The notes: a model not told the origin generated them from the sequence alone. DNA of 34,593 bases from Actinomycetes bacterium (GCA_025964575.1 JAOPYO010000097.1:1-34593), one strand, 5' to 3'; positions 1-7,025 are shown, counted from the first letter of the stretch. Numbers and translations are program-made.

Positions 1-165
1 GCCGACCCGCGCGAGGAAGTCGTCCCACGCGGCCAGCGGGTCGGCGTCCTCGGGCAGGTCGACTCCGGGCGGGCCGGGGTGGACGTAGCCCAGTACGTCG
101 CGCCAGAAGGACGACAGCGCCCGCGGGTCGTGGGCGTCGAAGGTGACCTGGATGTGGCGGCTCAT
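1..165 (-). CDS. VOC (glyoxalase/bleomycin-resistance fold) family protein, C-terminus outside window
   Basis: Only the first 55 codons lie in the window; the gene runs off the left edge. The start MSRHIQVTFDAHDPRALSSF followed by WRDVLGY is the usual first beta-strand and helix of the small actinobacterial VOC proteins, in which a short strand is followed by an 'FW..vLGy' helix. These proteins are metal-dependent dioxygenase/isomerase/resistance folds and the substrate cannot be told from this piece. Its ATG overlaps the stop codon of the upstream DinB gene as ATGA, so the two are probably co-transcribed and translationally coupled. VOC plus DinB under a WYL regulator is a common actinobacterial arrangement. 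Confidence 0.75.
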   Translation of the reverse strand, partial: MSRHIQVTFDAHDPRALSSFWRDVLGYVHPGPPGVDLPEDADPLAAWDDFLARVG

Positions 166-746
166 CGGGTTGCTCCGTTCGTAGCGGGTTTCGTGTGCAG
201 GTAGAGGTCGCGCAGCAGGCAGACCTCGGACAGGTGGTGGATCAGCTCGCGGTGGATGTGCAGCACCAGATCGGCCATGGGCGCCTCGGGGAAGGGCTCC
301 TTCGCGCCGATCGGGGCCCGGAGCCCGGCGTCGCCGAGGCCGGGCACTCCGGCCAGCCAGATGTCGAGCTGGGCCTTGAGCTGGTCGAGCGCGGTGGCCG
401 CGTTGCCGGCGTACTCCCAGGTCTCGTACGACGCCGCCGGCGCGCCGAAGTGCGCCGCGTTGCGCGCGGCGAGCACGCCGACGATGACGTGACCGAGTCG
501 CCAGGCGATCGTGGTGAAGGCCGCGACCGGCTGGGGGAAGGCGTAGTCCACCGTGAAGTCCCCGGCACCGAATTGCACGGGCGCCGTCGAGCTGCCGCGC
601 GGCCGCACGCTCCAGGCGTCCGGCACCGGCGACCAGAAGTACTCGTCGTCGGTGAGGCCGTCGAGCCGGGCTCGGAGCTGATGGTTCCAGTGGAACTCCC
701 ACTGCTCGCGCAGCGTCCGGTTCCAGTCGAGTTCGTCTGCATCCAT
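162..746 (-). CDS. DinB superfamily protein (mycothiol-dependent-enzyme-like)
   Basis: A 194-aa protein with the four-helix-bundle DinB layout. It opens with a helix containing 'EFHWNHQLRARLDGLTDDEYFW', has a central 'WRLGHV' helix (residues about 82-87), and ends in 'HIHRELIHHLSEVCLLRDLY'. The His in the middle helix and the HxxxH pair near the C-terminus are the positions that bind metal in DinB-fold enzymes. In actinobacteria many relatives are mycothiol-dependent transferases or isomerases; the substrate here is unknown. It is divergent from the WYL regulator at 800, with a palindrome between them, and its stop overlaps the start of the VOC gene. It is likely controlled by that regulator. 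Confidence 0.85.
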   Translation of the reverse strand: MDADELDWNRTLREQWEFHWNHQLRARLDGLTDDEYFWSPVPDAWSVRPRGSSTAPVQFGAGDFTVDYAFPQPVAAFTTIAWRLGHVIVGVLAARNAAHFGAPAASYETWEYAGNAATALDQLKAQLDIWLAGVPGLGDAGLRAPIGAKEPFPEAPMADLVLHIHRELIHHLSEVCLLRDLYLHTKPATNGATR

Positions 747-765
747 GGAGCCACCCTGACACCCC

Positions 766-788
766 TAGCGGACAGAATCGGTCCGCTA
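766..788. promoter_or_regulatory. 23-bp palindrome between DinB and WYL regulator, candidate operator
   Basis: The sequence is TAGCGGAC, then 7 nt (agaatcg), then GTCCGCTA: perfect 8-bp arms centred at about 777. It lies between the divergent DinB and regulator genes and overlaps the probable -10 region of the regulator (TATCTC at 787-792, seven nt before the GTG at 800). WYL/YafY-type regulators usually control a divergent operon from such a site, so autoregulation plus control of DinB-VOC is the simplest reading. Binding is inferred. Confidence 0.6.
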
Positions 789-799
789 TCTCTGGCAGG

Positions 800-1806
800 G
801 TGGGCGACATGGACGTGGCAAGCGGTGACGAGCGGGGTACGACGGAGCGGGTGCTCACCCTGCTCGGGCTGCTGCAGCAGCGCCAGGTCTGGACCGGCCC
901 CGAGCTCGCCGACCGGCTCGGGGTCACGCCGCGCACGGTACGGCGTGATGTCGAGCGGCTGCGCACGCTCGGCTATCTGGTGCATGCCAGCCAGGGTGTC
1001 GGCGGCGGCTACCAGCTCGGCCCGGGGCAGGACCTGCCGCCGCTGCTTCTCGACGACGAGGAGGCGATCGCCACCGCGGTCTCGCTGCTCGCCGGCGCGG
1101 GTGGCGCGGTCGCCAGCGCCGGCGACGCCGCACTCCGGGCGCTGACCAAGCTCGACCGGCTGCTGCCCACCCGGCTGCGGCACGAGGTGCGCGCGCTCTC
1201 CGGCTCGGTGGAGTCCTTCGGCGGAGGCCGCACGCCGGTCGACCCCAAGGTGCTCATGACGCTGGCCAGAGCCTGCCGCGACGAGGTCGAGGCCGGCTTC
1301 GACTACCCGTCCGGTAGCGAGGTGCGACGACGGCGGGTCGAGCCCTACCGCCTGGTCGCCTCCGACCGGCGCTGGTACCTCCTCGCCTACGACCTCGATC
1401 GCGACGACTGGCGCAGCTTCCGCGTCGATCGGATGACCGATGTGTCTGCACGGACCAGGCGCTTCCGCCCGCGCGCGGCGCCCGACGCGGCGACGTACGT
1501 GCAGGAGGGGGTGGCGAGTCGGGTCTACCCGCACCAGGCGCGCTTCCTCGTGCACGCGTCGGCCGACACGGTGCGCGCGCAGATTCGGCGTCGGCGGCCG
1601 TCGTACGACGGCGAGGGAACAAGCTCTGTGAGGTGCTCAGTGGCGCCGGCAGCCTCGACTTCGTGCTCATGCACGTGCTCCTGCTGGGGCACGACTTCGA
1701 GGTACTCGACCCTCCGGAGCTCGGGAGGCGCTGTCACGCGCTGGCGGAGAGACTCCTGTCGGCCGGTGCAACGATCTCACCGGTGCCGGACATGGAGGAG
1801 TCATGA
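800..1806 (+). pseudogene. WYL-domain HTH transcriptional regulator (YafY type), frameshifted
   Basis: The N-terminal winged helix (residues about 10-70, 'VLTLLGLLQQRQVWTGPELA...TVRRDVERLRTLGY') and the WYL domain ('RVEPYRLVASDRRWYLLAYDL', about residues 180-205) are clear. The frame is lost near 1586. Up to there the protein reads VRAQI; continuing in the -1 frame gives ASAAVVRR...NKLCEVLSGAGSLDFVLMHV, ending PVPDMEES with TGA at 1804-1806. That is the expected C-terminal (WCX) domain of this family. One missing C at about 1586 (att[c]cg) would restore a protein of about 335 aa. The start could be GTG 800 or ATG 809. Either the gene is broken or the assembly has a one-base error. The stop overlaps the ATG of the sigma-factor fragment. 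Confidence 0.85.
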
Positions 1807-1970
1807 GCCGCGACCACGCCAGCGCCGAGGAGTGCTTCCGCTGCCTCTATGCCGAGCACGTCGACCCGGTCCTCGGCTTCGCCATGCGCCGGGCCGACCA
1901 GGCCGACGACGCCGCAGACATCATCGCGGAGACCTTCCTGGTGGCCTGGCGACGGATCGACGAGGTACCG
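1803..1970 (+). pseudogene. N-terminal fragment of an ECF sigma factor (region 2)
   Basis: From the ATG at 1803 the reading frame gives about 55 residues: a 'CFRCLYAEHVDPVLGFAMRR' helix, then 'DAADIIAETFLVAWRRIDEVPG'. This is sigma-70 region 2 of an actinobacterial ECF factor: the dAxDivaeTFlvaWRR segment that forms the -10 recognition helix. Homology stops at about 1970. Region 4 is absent, and the DNA turns into a piece of nuoM on the opposite strand. The ATG overlaps the stop of the regulator in the form ATGA, so the intact ancestor was probably an operon of regulator plus sigma factor. The remnant cannot encode a working sigma factor. Confidence 0.75.
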
Positions 1971-2142
1971 GGCCCGGGTCGATCGCGTCCAGCGCCAGCC
2001 CGGGGACCCCGCCCATGACGACGATCGCGACCAGGAGCGGGACGAGGAAGAGCAGTTCGCGCGGACGGGCGTCGTCGACGGTGTCCGCGACCGCCGCCGG
2101 GGTGTGCCCGGTGAACATCCGCTGGTACGTCCACAGCACGTC
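1971..2142 (-). pseudogene. nuoM: Fragment of NADH-quinone oxidoreductase subunit M (NuoM C-terminus)
   Basis: On the minus strand this stretch reads VLWTYQRMFTG, then 'ARPRELLFLVPLLVAIVVMGGVPGLALDAIDPG'. That matches the last transmembrane segments of NuoM, where 'aYvLWmYQRvftG' is followed by 'l..rE...l.PLl..iv.lGvyP...ld.i.p'. Only about 57 residues of a protein of about 500 aa are present, with no start and no recognisable end. It abuts the broken sigma factor at about 1970 and unassigned DNA at about 2143. It is best read as a translocated scrap of a complex I gene, unless the sigma factor and nuoM pieces were brought together by a deletion. Confidence 0.65.
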
Positions 2143-2306
2143 AGATCAGAGGCAGGTTCGTTGGATTTTCCGCGATTGCTACCGGGACCACTTGAAGTCC
2201 CAGAGTTCGTGCGAACTGAAGGGGCTTCAGCGGGAACCCAGGAGTCTTCACGGTCTATAGGCTGTTTCGACCCTTGGGTTCGGCGGAACTTGGGCGGTGG
2301 GGGTGG
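2143..2306. other. 164 bp with no recognisable gene
   Basis: This stretch separates the nuoM scrap from the methyltransferase stop codon. No reading frame on either strand resembles a known family. Its base composition is more AT-rich and irregular than its neighbours (for example ttggattttccgcgattgc). It could be the end of a lost mobile element, but I found no terminal inverted repeat that supports this. Confidence 0.4.
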
Positions 2307-2999
2307 CTAGATGTCGGCGATGAGGGCGTACCGTTCGTCGTCGATCGGGCGGCCCCAGAGATCGGGCTCGTCCAGTGACTCGGTCCGCAGGTCGCGAACC
2401 AGTGGGCGGACGGCGTCGGAAAGGTGCTCCGCGGTCACTCCGCCGTTCCAGGGCAAGGGCGGCGTTTGGGTTGTGTAGGGAGCATCGTCGGTGGAGGTTC
2501 CCCAGCGGCCTTCGATGAGGATCAGTCGTCCGCCCGGCCGGATCAGCCTCGTCCAGCGGCGCAACGCGGCGTGCGGATCGGGCAATGTCCAGAGCAGATG
2601 CCGGGTGAGGACAACGTCGAAGGAGTCTCCGACCTGGGAAGGGGGATTGCCGGCGTCCCCCACCAGCAGCGGAACGTGCCGTCCCTGCCGGTTCATCTTG
2701 TCCTGGGCGATCTTGATCATGCGGGGGGACAAGTCCACCCCGACCGGGATATGTCCGTGCTCGGCTAGCAGCAGGGAAACCGACCCTGTCCCGCAGCCCA
2801 GATCCAGGATCCGGGCCGGCGCGGCGGGCATCCACGAACGCAGGCGGTTTGCCCAGGCGGCCCGGACTCGCGAGTCGCGCAAGCCGTGATCGGCTTCCTG
2901 GTCGAAGGAACCGGCGGCCGCGTCCCAGAAGGTGGAGATCGATCCAAGATCATGCATTGAAGCATCGTGCCATCGAGCACCGACAATCGGCCGGTTCAT
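2307..2999 (-). CDS. Class I SAM-dependent methyltransferase
   Basis: A 230-aa protein with the Rossmann methyltransferase motifs in order: motif I 'ARILDLGCGTGSVSLLLAEHG' (about residues 63-83), the acidic end of strand 2 'PVGVDLSPRMIKIAQ', motif II/III 'DSFDVVLTRHLLWTLPDP', and 'LRRWTRLIRPGGRLILIEGRWG'. It is closest to the UbiE/Methyltransf_11 type, and the substrate is unknown. The ATG at 2999 is preferred over the internal ATG at 2957 because GAGGAG lies upstream and because this ATG overlaps the stop of the integrase remnant (ATGA). The second half ('TSTDDAPYTTQTPPLPWNGG') is an irregular insertion before the C-terminal strand. This gene looks intact among broken neighbours. Confidence 0.85.
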   Translation of the reverse strand: MNRPIVGARWHDASMHDLGSISTFWDAAAGSFDQEADHGLRDSRVRAAWANRLRSWMPAAPARILDLGCGTGSVSLLLAEHGHIPVGVDLSPRMIKIAQDKMNRQGRHVPLLVGDAGNPPSQVGDSFDVVLTRHLLWTLPDPHAALRRWTRLIRPGGRLILIEGRWGTSTDDAPYTTQTPPLPWNGGVTAEHLSDAVRPLVRDLRTESLDEPDLWGRPIDDERYALIADI

Positions 3000-3404
3000 G
3001 ACTCGGAGTGCTCCTCGGCGGCGGTCGTCAGGAGTGCTTTGGCGTTCTCGGCGTAGCGGATCGCGGTCTTGGGGTCGAGTCCGAACACTGCCGTCAGGTG
3101 CAGCGGGTCGGGCCCGTGGGCGAGGGCTTCTCGAGTTGCCGGTCAACGCGCAGCCGTTCGAGGGTTGCGGGGTGGCCGCGGAGTTTCTGCTGGGCGAAGA
3201 AGAACCGGCTGACGGGGTAGGTGCTCAGCGCGGACCGCTGGTTGATGAGCAGGTGCGGGTTGGCGGTGTTCGGCCAGCGGGTGCGCCGGTGGTCGAGCCA
3301 TTCCAGCAATACCTGGTAGGTGAACTCGTCGATGGGGCGGACCCGTCCGGCGACGGTGAGGCGCCGGTTGCCGAGCTCGATGCCGCTATTTCGCCACGCC
3401 CCTC
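2996..3404 (-). pseudogene. C-terminal remnant of a site-specific (tyrosine-type) integrase
   Basis: On the minus strand the frame begins after a stop at about 3404 and reads IELGNRRLTVAGRVRPID, then 'LLEWLDHRRTRWPNTANPHLLINQRSA' and 'LRGHPATLERLRVDRQLE'. This wording is typical of the C-terminal part of actinobacterial integrase-like proteins. The frame breaks at about 3130: inserting one base restores 'EALAHGPDPLHLTAVFGLDPKTAIRYAENAKALL...', with TGA at 2996-2998. The N-terminal two thirds are missing. The stop overlaps the start of the methyltransferase, so the fragment is a decayed mobile-element gene whose end now sits tightly against that gene. Confidence 0.65.
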
Positions 3405-3546
3405 AGCAACAGCGTAGTCGGCGACCGTACCTTCGCCGTGAGGCGCGCAATCTCCTCTGGCGGTCTTTGGTCGTATGGGGTCATGGGCATGGGTATTTTC
3501 GGCCGGGGTGGTGTTCCGCGGCCGAGAGCCCATGGACACGTATTTC

Positions 3547-5262
3547 TTATTGCCGGTTTTCCGGTATGACCGTATGCCATTTTCCGGCGGGGGTCACCCA
3601 GACGAGCAGACCCGGCCAGGGTTGGAATAGGCGCCATTGTGGGTGCTGCTTGAGCCGGTGATGACGGCGGCACAAGGGCGACATATTGCATGGGCAGGTC
3701 GGTCCGCCCTGGTGCCATGCAATGGTGTGGTCGAGGTCGCATCGGGGGGCGGGGCGGTCGCAGGTCGGGAAGGCGCACACCTGATGGGTACGCTCGATCA
3801 GCCGCCGCATTCCGGCCGTCGGCCGGTAACCGTCATGGCCGTGGACACCGGTGCGCAGGTCTGCGCAGACCTGCCCGGTGGTGGTCTGGCACCAGCGTTC
3901 CTTCAACTCGGCCAGGGCGCTGGACATGGTCTGCATGGCGGCGGCGACGCGCAGCGCCAGGCCGGTGCGGCGGCCGGCCGTGCGGTGCCTGCCGGCCACT
4001 GAGGTCAGCCGCTCGTCGATGACCTTGGCCAGCGAGTCGGTGATCTGAGCTGCCGCGTCCGCCACTGTGTGCCCGCGGTCCCCGCCACTTCGGTCGGCTT
4101 CGCCGTGCCCAGCATCCTCACCGTGCCAAGCGGTCTCGCCGTGCCCAGCGGTCTCGCCGTGGTCTTGGGTTTCGCGTTGTTCAGCGGGCTTGTAGCGGCC
4201 ATGGGCCCCGTCGTACCTGTCGGTCTTGCCGCGTTCTTGGGTTTCGGAAGTGGGGGTGGGTCCGGACGTACGCGGGCGGGCCGGTGCCCGCAGACCCGAG
4301 TCGTCATCCGGCCCGGTAGAACCCGCAGGCCCCTGGGGACCTTCCCGATCCGTCGGGGTGTTCGCACGGATCGCGTTCGGACGGTCGACGTTCTCGCCGT
4401 CTTCGTTGTGGCGCAGGTCGCGGGCGGCTTCGGGGAGCGGGGTGCCGCGCAGCAGTGCGACGCCCAGGTCATGGCGGATCGCATCGATCGGGCGGACATC
4501 ACCATCGGCCCTCATCGCCTGCGCGACGGCATTGATCCGGTTATAGATCGCCTCGGCGTCCTCTTCGGACATCTCGCGGAACGCCAGCTCACAGGTGCCC
4601 GCGGCGGTCGCCCACTTCTCCAGGCTCCGCACCTTGCGGGCCCGCTGCCTGCGCTGCTCGGCAGCCTGCGGATCAACAGCCTTGATCGCCTCACGAAGAT
4701 GGTGCCGTAACCGGCCCGCCGAGATCCGCTGCGCCTCACCGATCACCGCCGCCTCCACCAGCGCGGCCGTCTCCAGATCCACCCCGAGCAGCCCATCAGC
4801 GATCACCCGGGCGCGCGCCAGATCGATCCGGCCCTCCTCCAGCGCCTGGCGGGTCAGCTGCAACTGATCGGCCAGCTTGCACGCCAGCCCCGCCCACATC
4901 CCCGCCGCACCACCCGACAACCTCAACTCCAACGCGATCTCATCGGCGATGAACTCACCCACCTTCACCGCAGGAGCGCTCTGGTGCTGCTCCTCACGGC
5001 GGCGCGCTAACTCCGCCACCGCCGCCAGCTCCCTCGCCTGCGCCCAGGAGGTCACCCGCCGCCAAGCGGCCATCACCTCCACCAGCTCATCATCACAAAG
5101 CGCCGCGACATCCACCGCATCCAACGCGGCGGCCATACCCGGCCCCGGAACACCTTCCGGAACCACCGGACCCGCAATTACCGGACCGAATTCAACCGCC
5201 GCCACCGGCACCCCCAACACCCCCGCCCCAGAAACCCAGCGAACACCTTCATTAGAAAACAC
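3547..5262 (-). CDS. DUF222 domain / HNH endonuclease family protein
   Basis: A 571-aa protein of the actinobacterial DUF222-HNH (13E12-like repeat) family. The N-terminal two thirds hold the helical DUF222 region ('DELVEVMAAWRRVTSWAQARELAAVAELARRR' ... 'LEEGRIDLARARVIADGL' ... 'GRLRHHLREAIKAVDPQAAEQRRQRA'). The end carries the HNH core: 'CAFPTCDRPAPRCDLDHTIAWHQGG', then 'CNMSPLCRRHHRLKQH', with DH, N and HH as the catalytic and metal residues and Cys pairs for zinc. A low-complexity linker rich in GHGETA-type repeats separates the two halves. The start is GTG at 5262, with AGGTG about 9 nt upstream. The family is often multicopy and its role is unproven; phage or mobile-element origin is commonly suggested. 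Confidence 0.85.
   Translation of the reverse strand: MFSNEGVRWVSGAGVLGVPVAAVEFGPVIAGPVVPEGVPGPGMAAALDAVDVAALCDDELVEVMAAWRRVTSWAQARELAAVAELARRREEQHQSAPAVKVGEFIADEIALELRLSGGAAGMWAGLACKLADQLQLTRQALEEGRIDLARARVIADGLLGVDLETAALVEAAVIGEAQRISAGRLRHHLREAIKAVDPQAAEQRRQRARKVRSLEKWATAAGTCELAFREMSEEDAEAIYNRINAVAQAMRADGDVRPIDAIRHDLGVALLRGTPLPEAARDLRHNEDGENVDRPNAIRANTPTDREGPQGPAGSTGPDDDSGLRAPARPRTSGPTPTSETQERGKTDRYDGAHGRYKPAEQRETQDHGETAGHGETAWHGEDAGHGEADRSGGDRGHTVADAAAQITDSLAKVIDERLTSVAGRHRTAGRRTGLALRVAAAMQTMSSALAELKERWCQTTTGQVCADLRTGVHGHDGYRPTAGMRRLIERTHQVCAFPTCDRPAPRCDLDHTIAWHQGGPTCPCNMSPLCRRHHRLKQHPQWRLFQPWPGLLVWVTPAGKWHTVIPENRQ
4105..4158 (+). repeat. Three 18-bp tandem repeats inside the DUF222/HNH gene
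   Basis: The units at 4105-4122, 4123-4140 and 4141-4158 share the pattern GTGCC(C/A)AGC, 3 nt, CTC(A/G)CC and differ at a few positions only. On the coding strand they give hexapeptides of the type GETAWH/GEDAGH/GETAGH in the disordered linker between DUF222 and HNH. The repeat keeps the frame, so copy number can vary without breaking the protein. Confidence 0.7.
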
Positions 5263-5469
5263 TAGCGAACACCTACGACGTTTTTCAGCCCTTTCATAAA
5301 TGGATCATTGAAAAGCCAAGATCTGCTTAACTTCACAGCTTCCAGCGAGAATGACATCTCTTATAAAGTGCCGGAAATAGTGGGTTTATACCAATCCCTG
5401 CGGGTCAGCTGACCGCTGAGGCATCACGACCGGTGAGCGGAACGGGACGAATTTCCACTTTGGGCGGCC
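5263..5469. other. Relatively AT-rich gene-free stretch upstream of the HNH gene
   Basis: This region is clearly lower in GC than its surroundings (for example ttcataaatggatcattgaa and cttataaagtgccgg). It holds no convincing reading frame. It probably contains the promoter of the HNH gene and marks a junction with the fragments to the right. The 11-mer AGCGAACACCT occurs at 5238-5248 and again at 5264-5274, flanking the start codon. Confidence 0.4.
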
Positions 5470-5613
5470 GGCGTCAGCTTCAAGCGTCGGATCAGCCGCT
5501 TAGAGGAATCGATCGACGCGATGCGGCGCTTGTGGACCGAGGAAGTGGTCTCGTTCAAGGGCAGGCACTTCGACTTTCACGACGTGACCATGGCGCCCAG
5601 ACCTCCGCAGTCT
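5470..5613 (+). pseudogene. Fragment of an LLM-class flavin-dependent oxidoreductase
   Basis: The frame reads SFKRRISRLEESIDAMRRLW, then 'TEEVVSFKGRHFDFHDVTMAPRPPQ'. This is the well-conserved middle segment of F420/FMN luciferase-like monooxygenases ('RLEESIdamRrLWtee.Vsf.GrhfdfddvtmaPrP'). About 45 residues remain of a protein of about 300. It ends abruptly at about 5613, exactly where a piece of a penicillin-binding protein begins on the other strand, so it is a deletion or recombination scar. Confidence 0.65.
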
Positions 5614-5775
5614 GAAGGCCCATCTTGTCGAGGCCGCCGTTCCGCCAGGCCTCGAAGTGCGCCTGCGCGACCTGCTCGGGGGTCGTGCTCCGGTGCCTGC
5701 CGACGAGCAGGTACGCGCAGCCCCGCCGACCAGCGCGACGATCACCAACAGGAAGCCGCCCGCGCCAGAGCACTG
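5608..5775 (-). pseudogene. N-terminal fragment of a penicillin-binding protein (membrane anchor + NTF2-like start)
   Basis: The minus strand gives a membrane anchor 'GGFLLVIVALVGGAA'. After a one-base shift near 5717 it continues YLLVGRHRSTTPEQVAQAHF, then 'EAWRNGGLDKMGLQTA'. Actinobacterial class B penicillin-binding proteins with a MecA_N/NTF2-like domain begin this way (TM helix, short linker, 'tpeeva.ayf.aW..gd...m..lt'). The rest of the protein, including the transpeptidase domain, is absent. The fragment is squeezed between the LLM piece and an unrelated C-terminal piece on the plus strand. Confidence 0.5.
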
Positions 5776-6054
5776 ACCTGGCTGGTGCACGAACTGCCCG
5801 CTGAGGTACGGAACCTGCTGCTGGCAGCCCGTGAGATGAATCAGGATCGCCGCGACCGAAGAGTCCTCGGTGGGCTGGCCGGCCGACCGCCCCGCTTCGA
5901 GTACGCTCACGCGCCGTACTCGAAGGAGCCGCTGCTGTGGCTCGCGGACACCGTGGTGAGCCGGACGGCGAAGCTGTTGGCCCTGGGGGAAGATCCGCAG
6001 TCCGGGGACTGGGCAGCGGTGGTCGAGTCAGTTGATTGCGAGGCGGAATGCTGA
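5764..6054 (+). pseudogene. C-terminal fragment of an uncharacterised actinobacterial protein
   Basis: The frame ends with TGA at 6052-6054 and reads 'WLVHELPAEVRNLLLAAREM', 'NQDRRDRRVLGGLAGRP', 'FEYAHAPYSKEPLLWLADTVV'. The pattern (Arg/Asp-rich helix, then 'EPLLWLaD.v') resembles the tail of a common uncharacterised actinobacterial family (DUF3800-like arrangement), but I cannot name it firmly. No start codon fits: homology begins at about 5764, immediately after the PBP fragment. It is therefore listed as a remnant. Confidence 0.4.
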
Positions 6055-6352
6055 GCGCAACAGGCCATGGACATCGCGAAGGCCGGGCCACCACCTGCGG
6101 AGGTTAACCCGGCCCCGCTTCACGACCCCGAGTGGGCCGTGACCGAACGGTCCAAAGCGTCAACGGGTTTCGGCGCACGGTGAGTCCGGTTACCTCCCCG
6201 AGGACCGGCCATCCCCCAAACCCGACAGCACCTACGCCGCGCCGTGGCCTGTCCGCCCTGCGCTGGACACCAATGAACCTGTACGGCCGGTTCGAACTCA
6301 CACCCACCTCAGCCTCGCTCTGGAGGCGAGCCTGACGGTTCAATAACCCGCG
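6055..6352. other. No intact gene; possible transposase scrap at 6246-6335
   Basis: No complete gene is visible here. The plus-strand frame ending at 6335 contains 'LSALRWTPMNLYGRFELTP', which loosely resembles the extreme C-terminus of Tn3-family transposases ('LsPl....iN.lGry.f.l'). With about 28 residues this is only suggestive. The rest of the stretch shows nothing I recognise. Confidence 0.25.
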
Positions 6353-6388
6353 CCCGGGGCCGCCCGCCGTACAGCGGGCGGCCCCGGG
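6353..6388 (-). terminator. Strong GC-rich hairpin after the ASCH gene
   Basis: Perfect 15-bp arms (CCCGGGGCCGCCCGC at 6353-6367 and its complement at 6374-6388) enclose a 6-nt loop. The hairpin starts two bases beyond the stop of the ASCH gene on the minus strand. There is no T-run, as is usual for high-GC actinobacterial terminators. It could stop transcription of XRE-DUF397-ASCH. Confidence 0.75.
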
Positions 6389-6390
6389 TC

Positions 6391-6767
6391 TCAGCGGCCT
6401 GTCTGCGGATGGAGAAGTTCGATCTCGATGGCCAAGACGCCGAAAGCTTCCTTCTTGGGACCGTAGATGCGGCGGATGTTGGCGAGCTGCTGGTCGCGGG
6501 GCTGTCGGGGTTGACCCCGGCAGGGCCTTCGGTGTCGAGCATCTCCTCGAAGCTGCTGTAGTGAGCGACGCGTTTGACCCGGGTGAGGGCGTCGTCGCGG
6601 CCGCACACGAAGCGGATGTGGTCACCGGCCTTGAGGTTGCGCAGGTTGGGGTACTGGACGCGGACCTCGATCGTTTTACGGCCGGAAGCCACCAGGTCGA
6701 AGTAGCGGCGGTACAGGTTCATCTCACGGGCGCGTACGCCCGTGCTGGTGGTGCGCTGCACGGTCAT
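6391..6767 (-). pseudogene. ASCH (PUA-like) domain protein, frameshifted
   Basis: ASCH proteins are small beta-barrel RNA-binding-type folds. The N-terminal part is typical: 'EMNLYRRYFDLVASGRKTIEVRVQYPNLRNLKAGDHIRFVCG', then 'RVKRVAHYSSFEEMLDTEG' to 'VNPDSP'. There the frame shifts at a G run (6498-6501). The correct continuation in the next frame, 'RDQQLANIRRIYGPKKEAFGVLAIEIELL', ends at TGA 6391-6393. Adding one base restores a protein of about 125 aa with the usual 'IrrIYp..kE..GvlaieieL' ending. The gene starts 28 nt after the DUF397 gene. A homopolymer sequencing error is as likely as a real mutation. Confidence 0.75.
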
Positions 6768-6795
6768 GATCCGGAGTTCCTGGGTGTCTCGATCA

Positions 6796-7002
6796 TCAGA
6801 GATCTAGTTCCCCTCCACGTATGCGGCCGGCGAGGTCGTGCCAGGCTTTGGGAGAGAAGGTGAGCTTGGGGCCGTGGGGGTTCTTGGAGTCGCGAATGGC
6901 CACGAGGATCGGGGTGGCTGCGATCTCGACGCAGGCTTCGCCGCCATTGGTACGGCTGCTGGTTCGCCACTGGGCATGGGACAGATCATGTTGCTGGGCC
7001 AT
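6796..7002 (-). CDS. DUF397 domain protein
   Basis: A 68-aa protein with the full DUF397 signature: 'WRTSSRTNGGEACVEIA' followed by 'VAIRDSKNPHGPKLTFSPKAWHDLAGRIRGGE'. The ATG at 7002 is chosen because a strong Shine-Dalgarno (AGAGGAGG) lies 8 nt before it. An in-frame ATG at 7029 would overlap the XRE stop but lacks such a site. DUF397 proteins pair with XRE/DUF5753 regulators in the many whiJ/abaA-like clusters of actinomycetes, where the small protein is thought to bind the regulator and relieve repression. The gene follows the XRE gene on the same strand. Confidence 0.9.
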   Translation of the reverse strand: MAQQHDLSHAQWRTSSRTNGGEACVEIAATPILVAIRDSKNPHGPKLTFSPKAWHDLAGRIRGGELDL

Positions 7003-7025
7003 CCCTGGCCTCCTCTGGGTGAGGG

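Noticed and set aside
242..1555. Long minus-strand reading frame of 437 codons across the DinB and WYL genes
   Set aside because: It is antisense to both recognised genes, is Arg/Pro/Ala-rich with no motif, and arises from GC-rich third positions.
4069..4710. 213-codon plus-strand frame within the HNH gene
   Set aside because: Antisense of the low-complexity linker; the repeats alone keep it open.
5238..5274. 11-mer AGCGAACACCT on both sides of the DUF222/HNH start codon
   Set aside because: Could be a target-site-like duplication, but no element lies between the copies (only 15 bp).
6067..6183. 38-codon frame beginning MDIAKAGPPPAEV
   Set aside because: No ribosome site, no similarity I recognise, and it lies in a decayed region.
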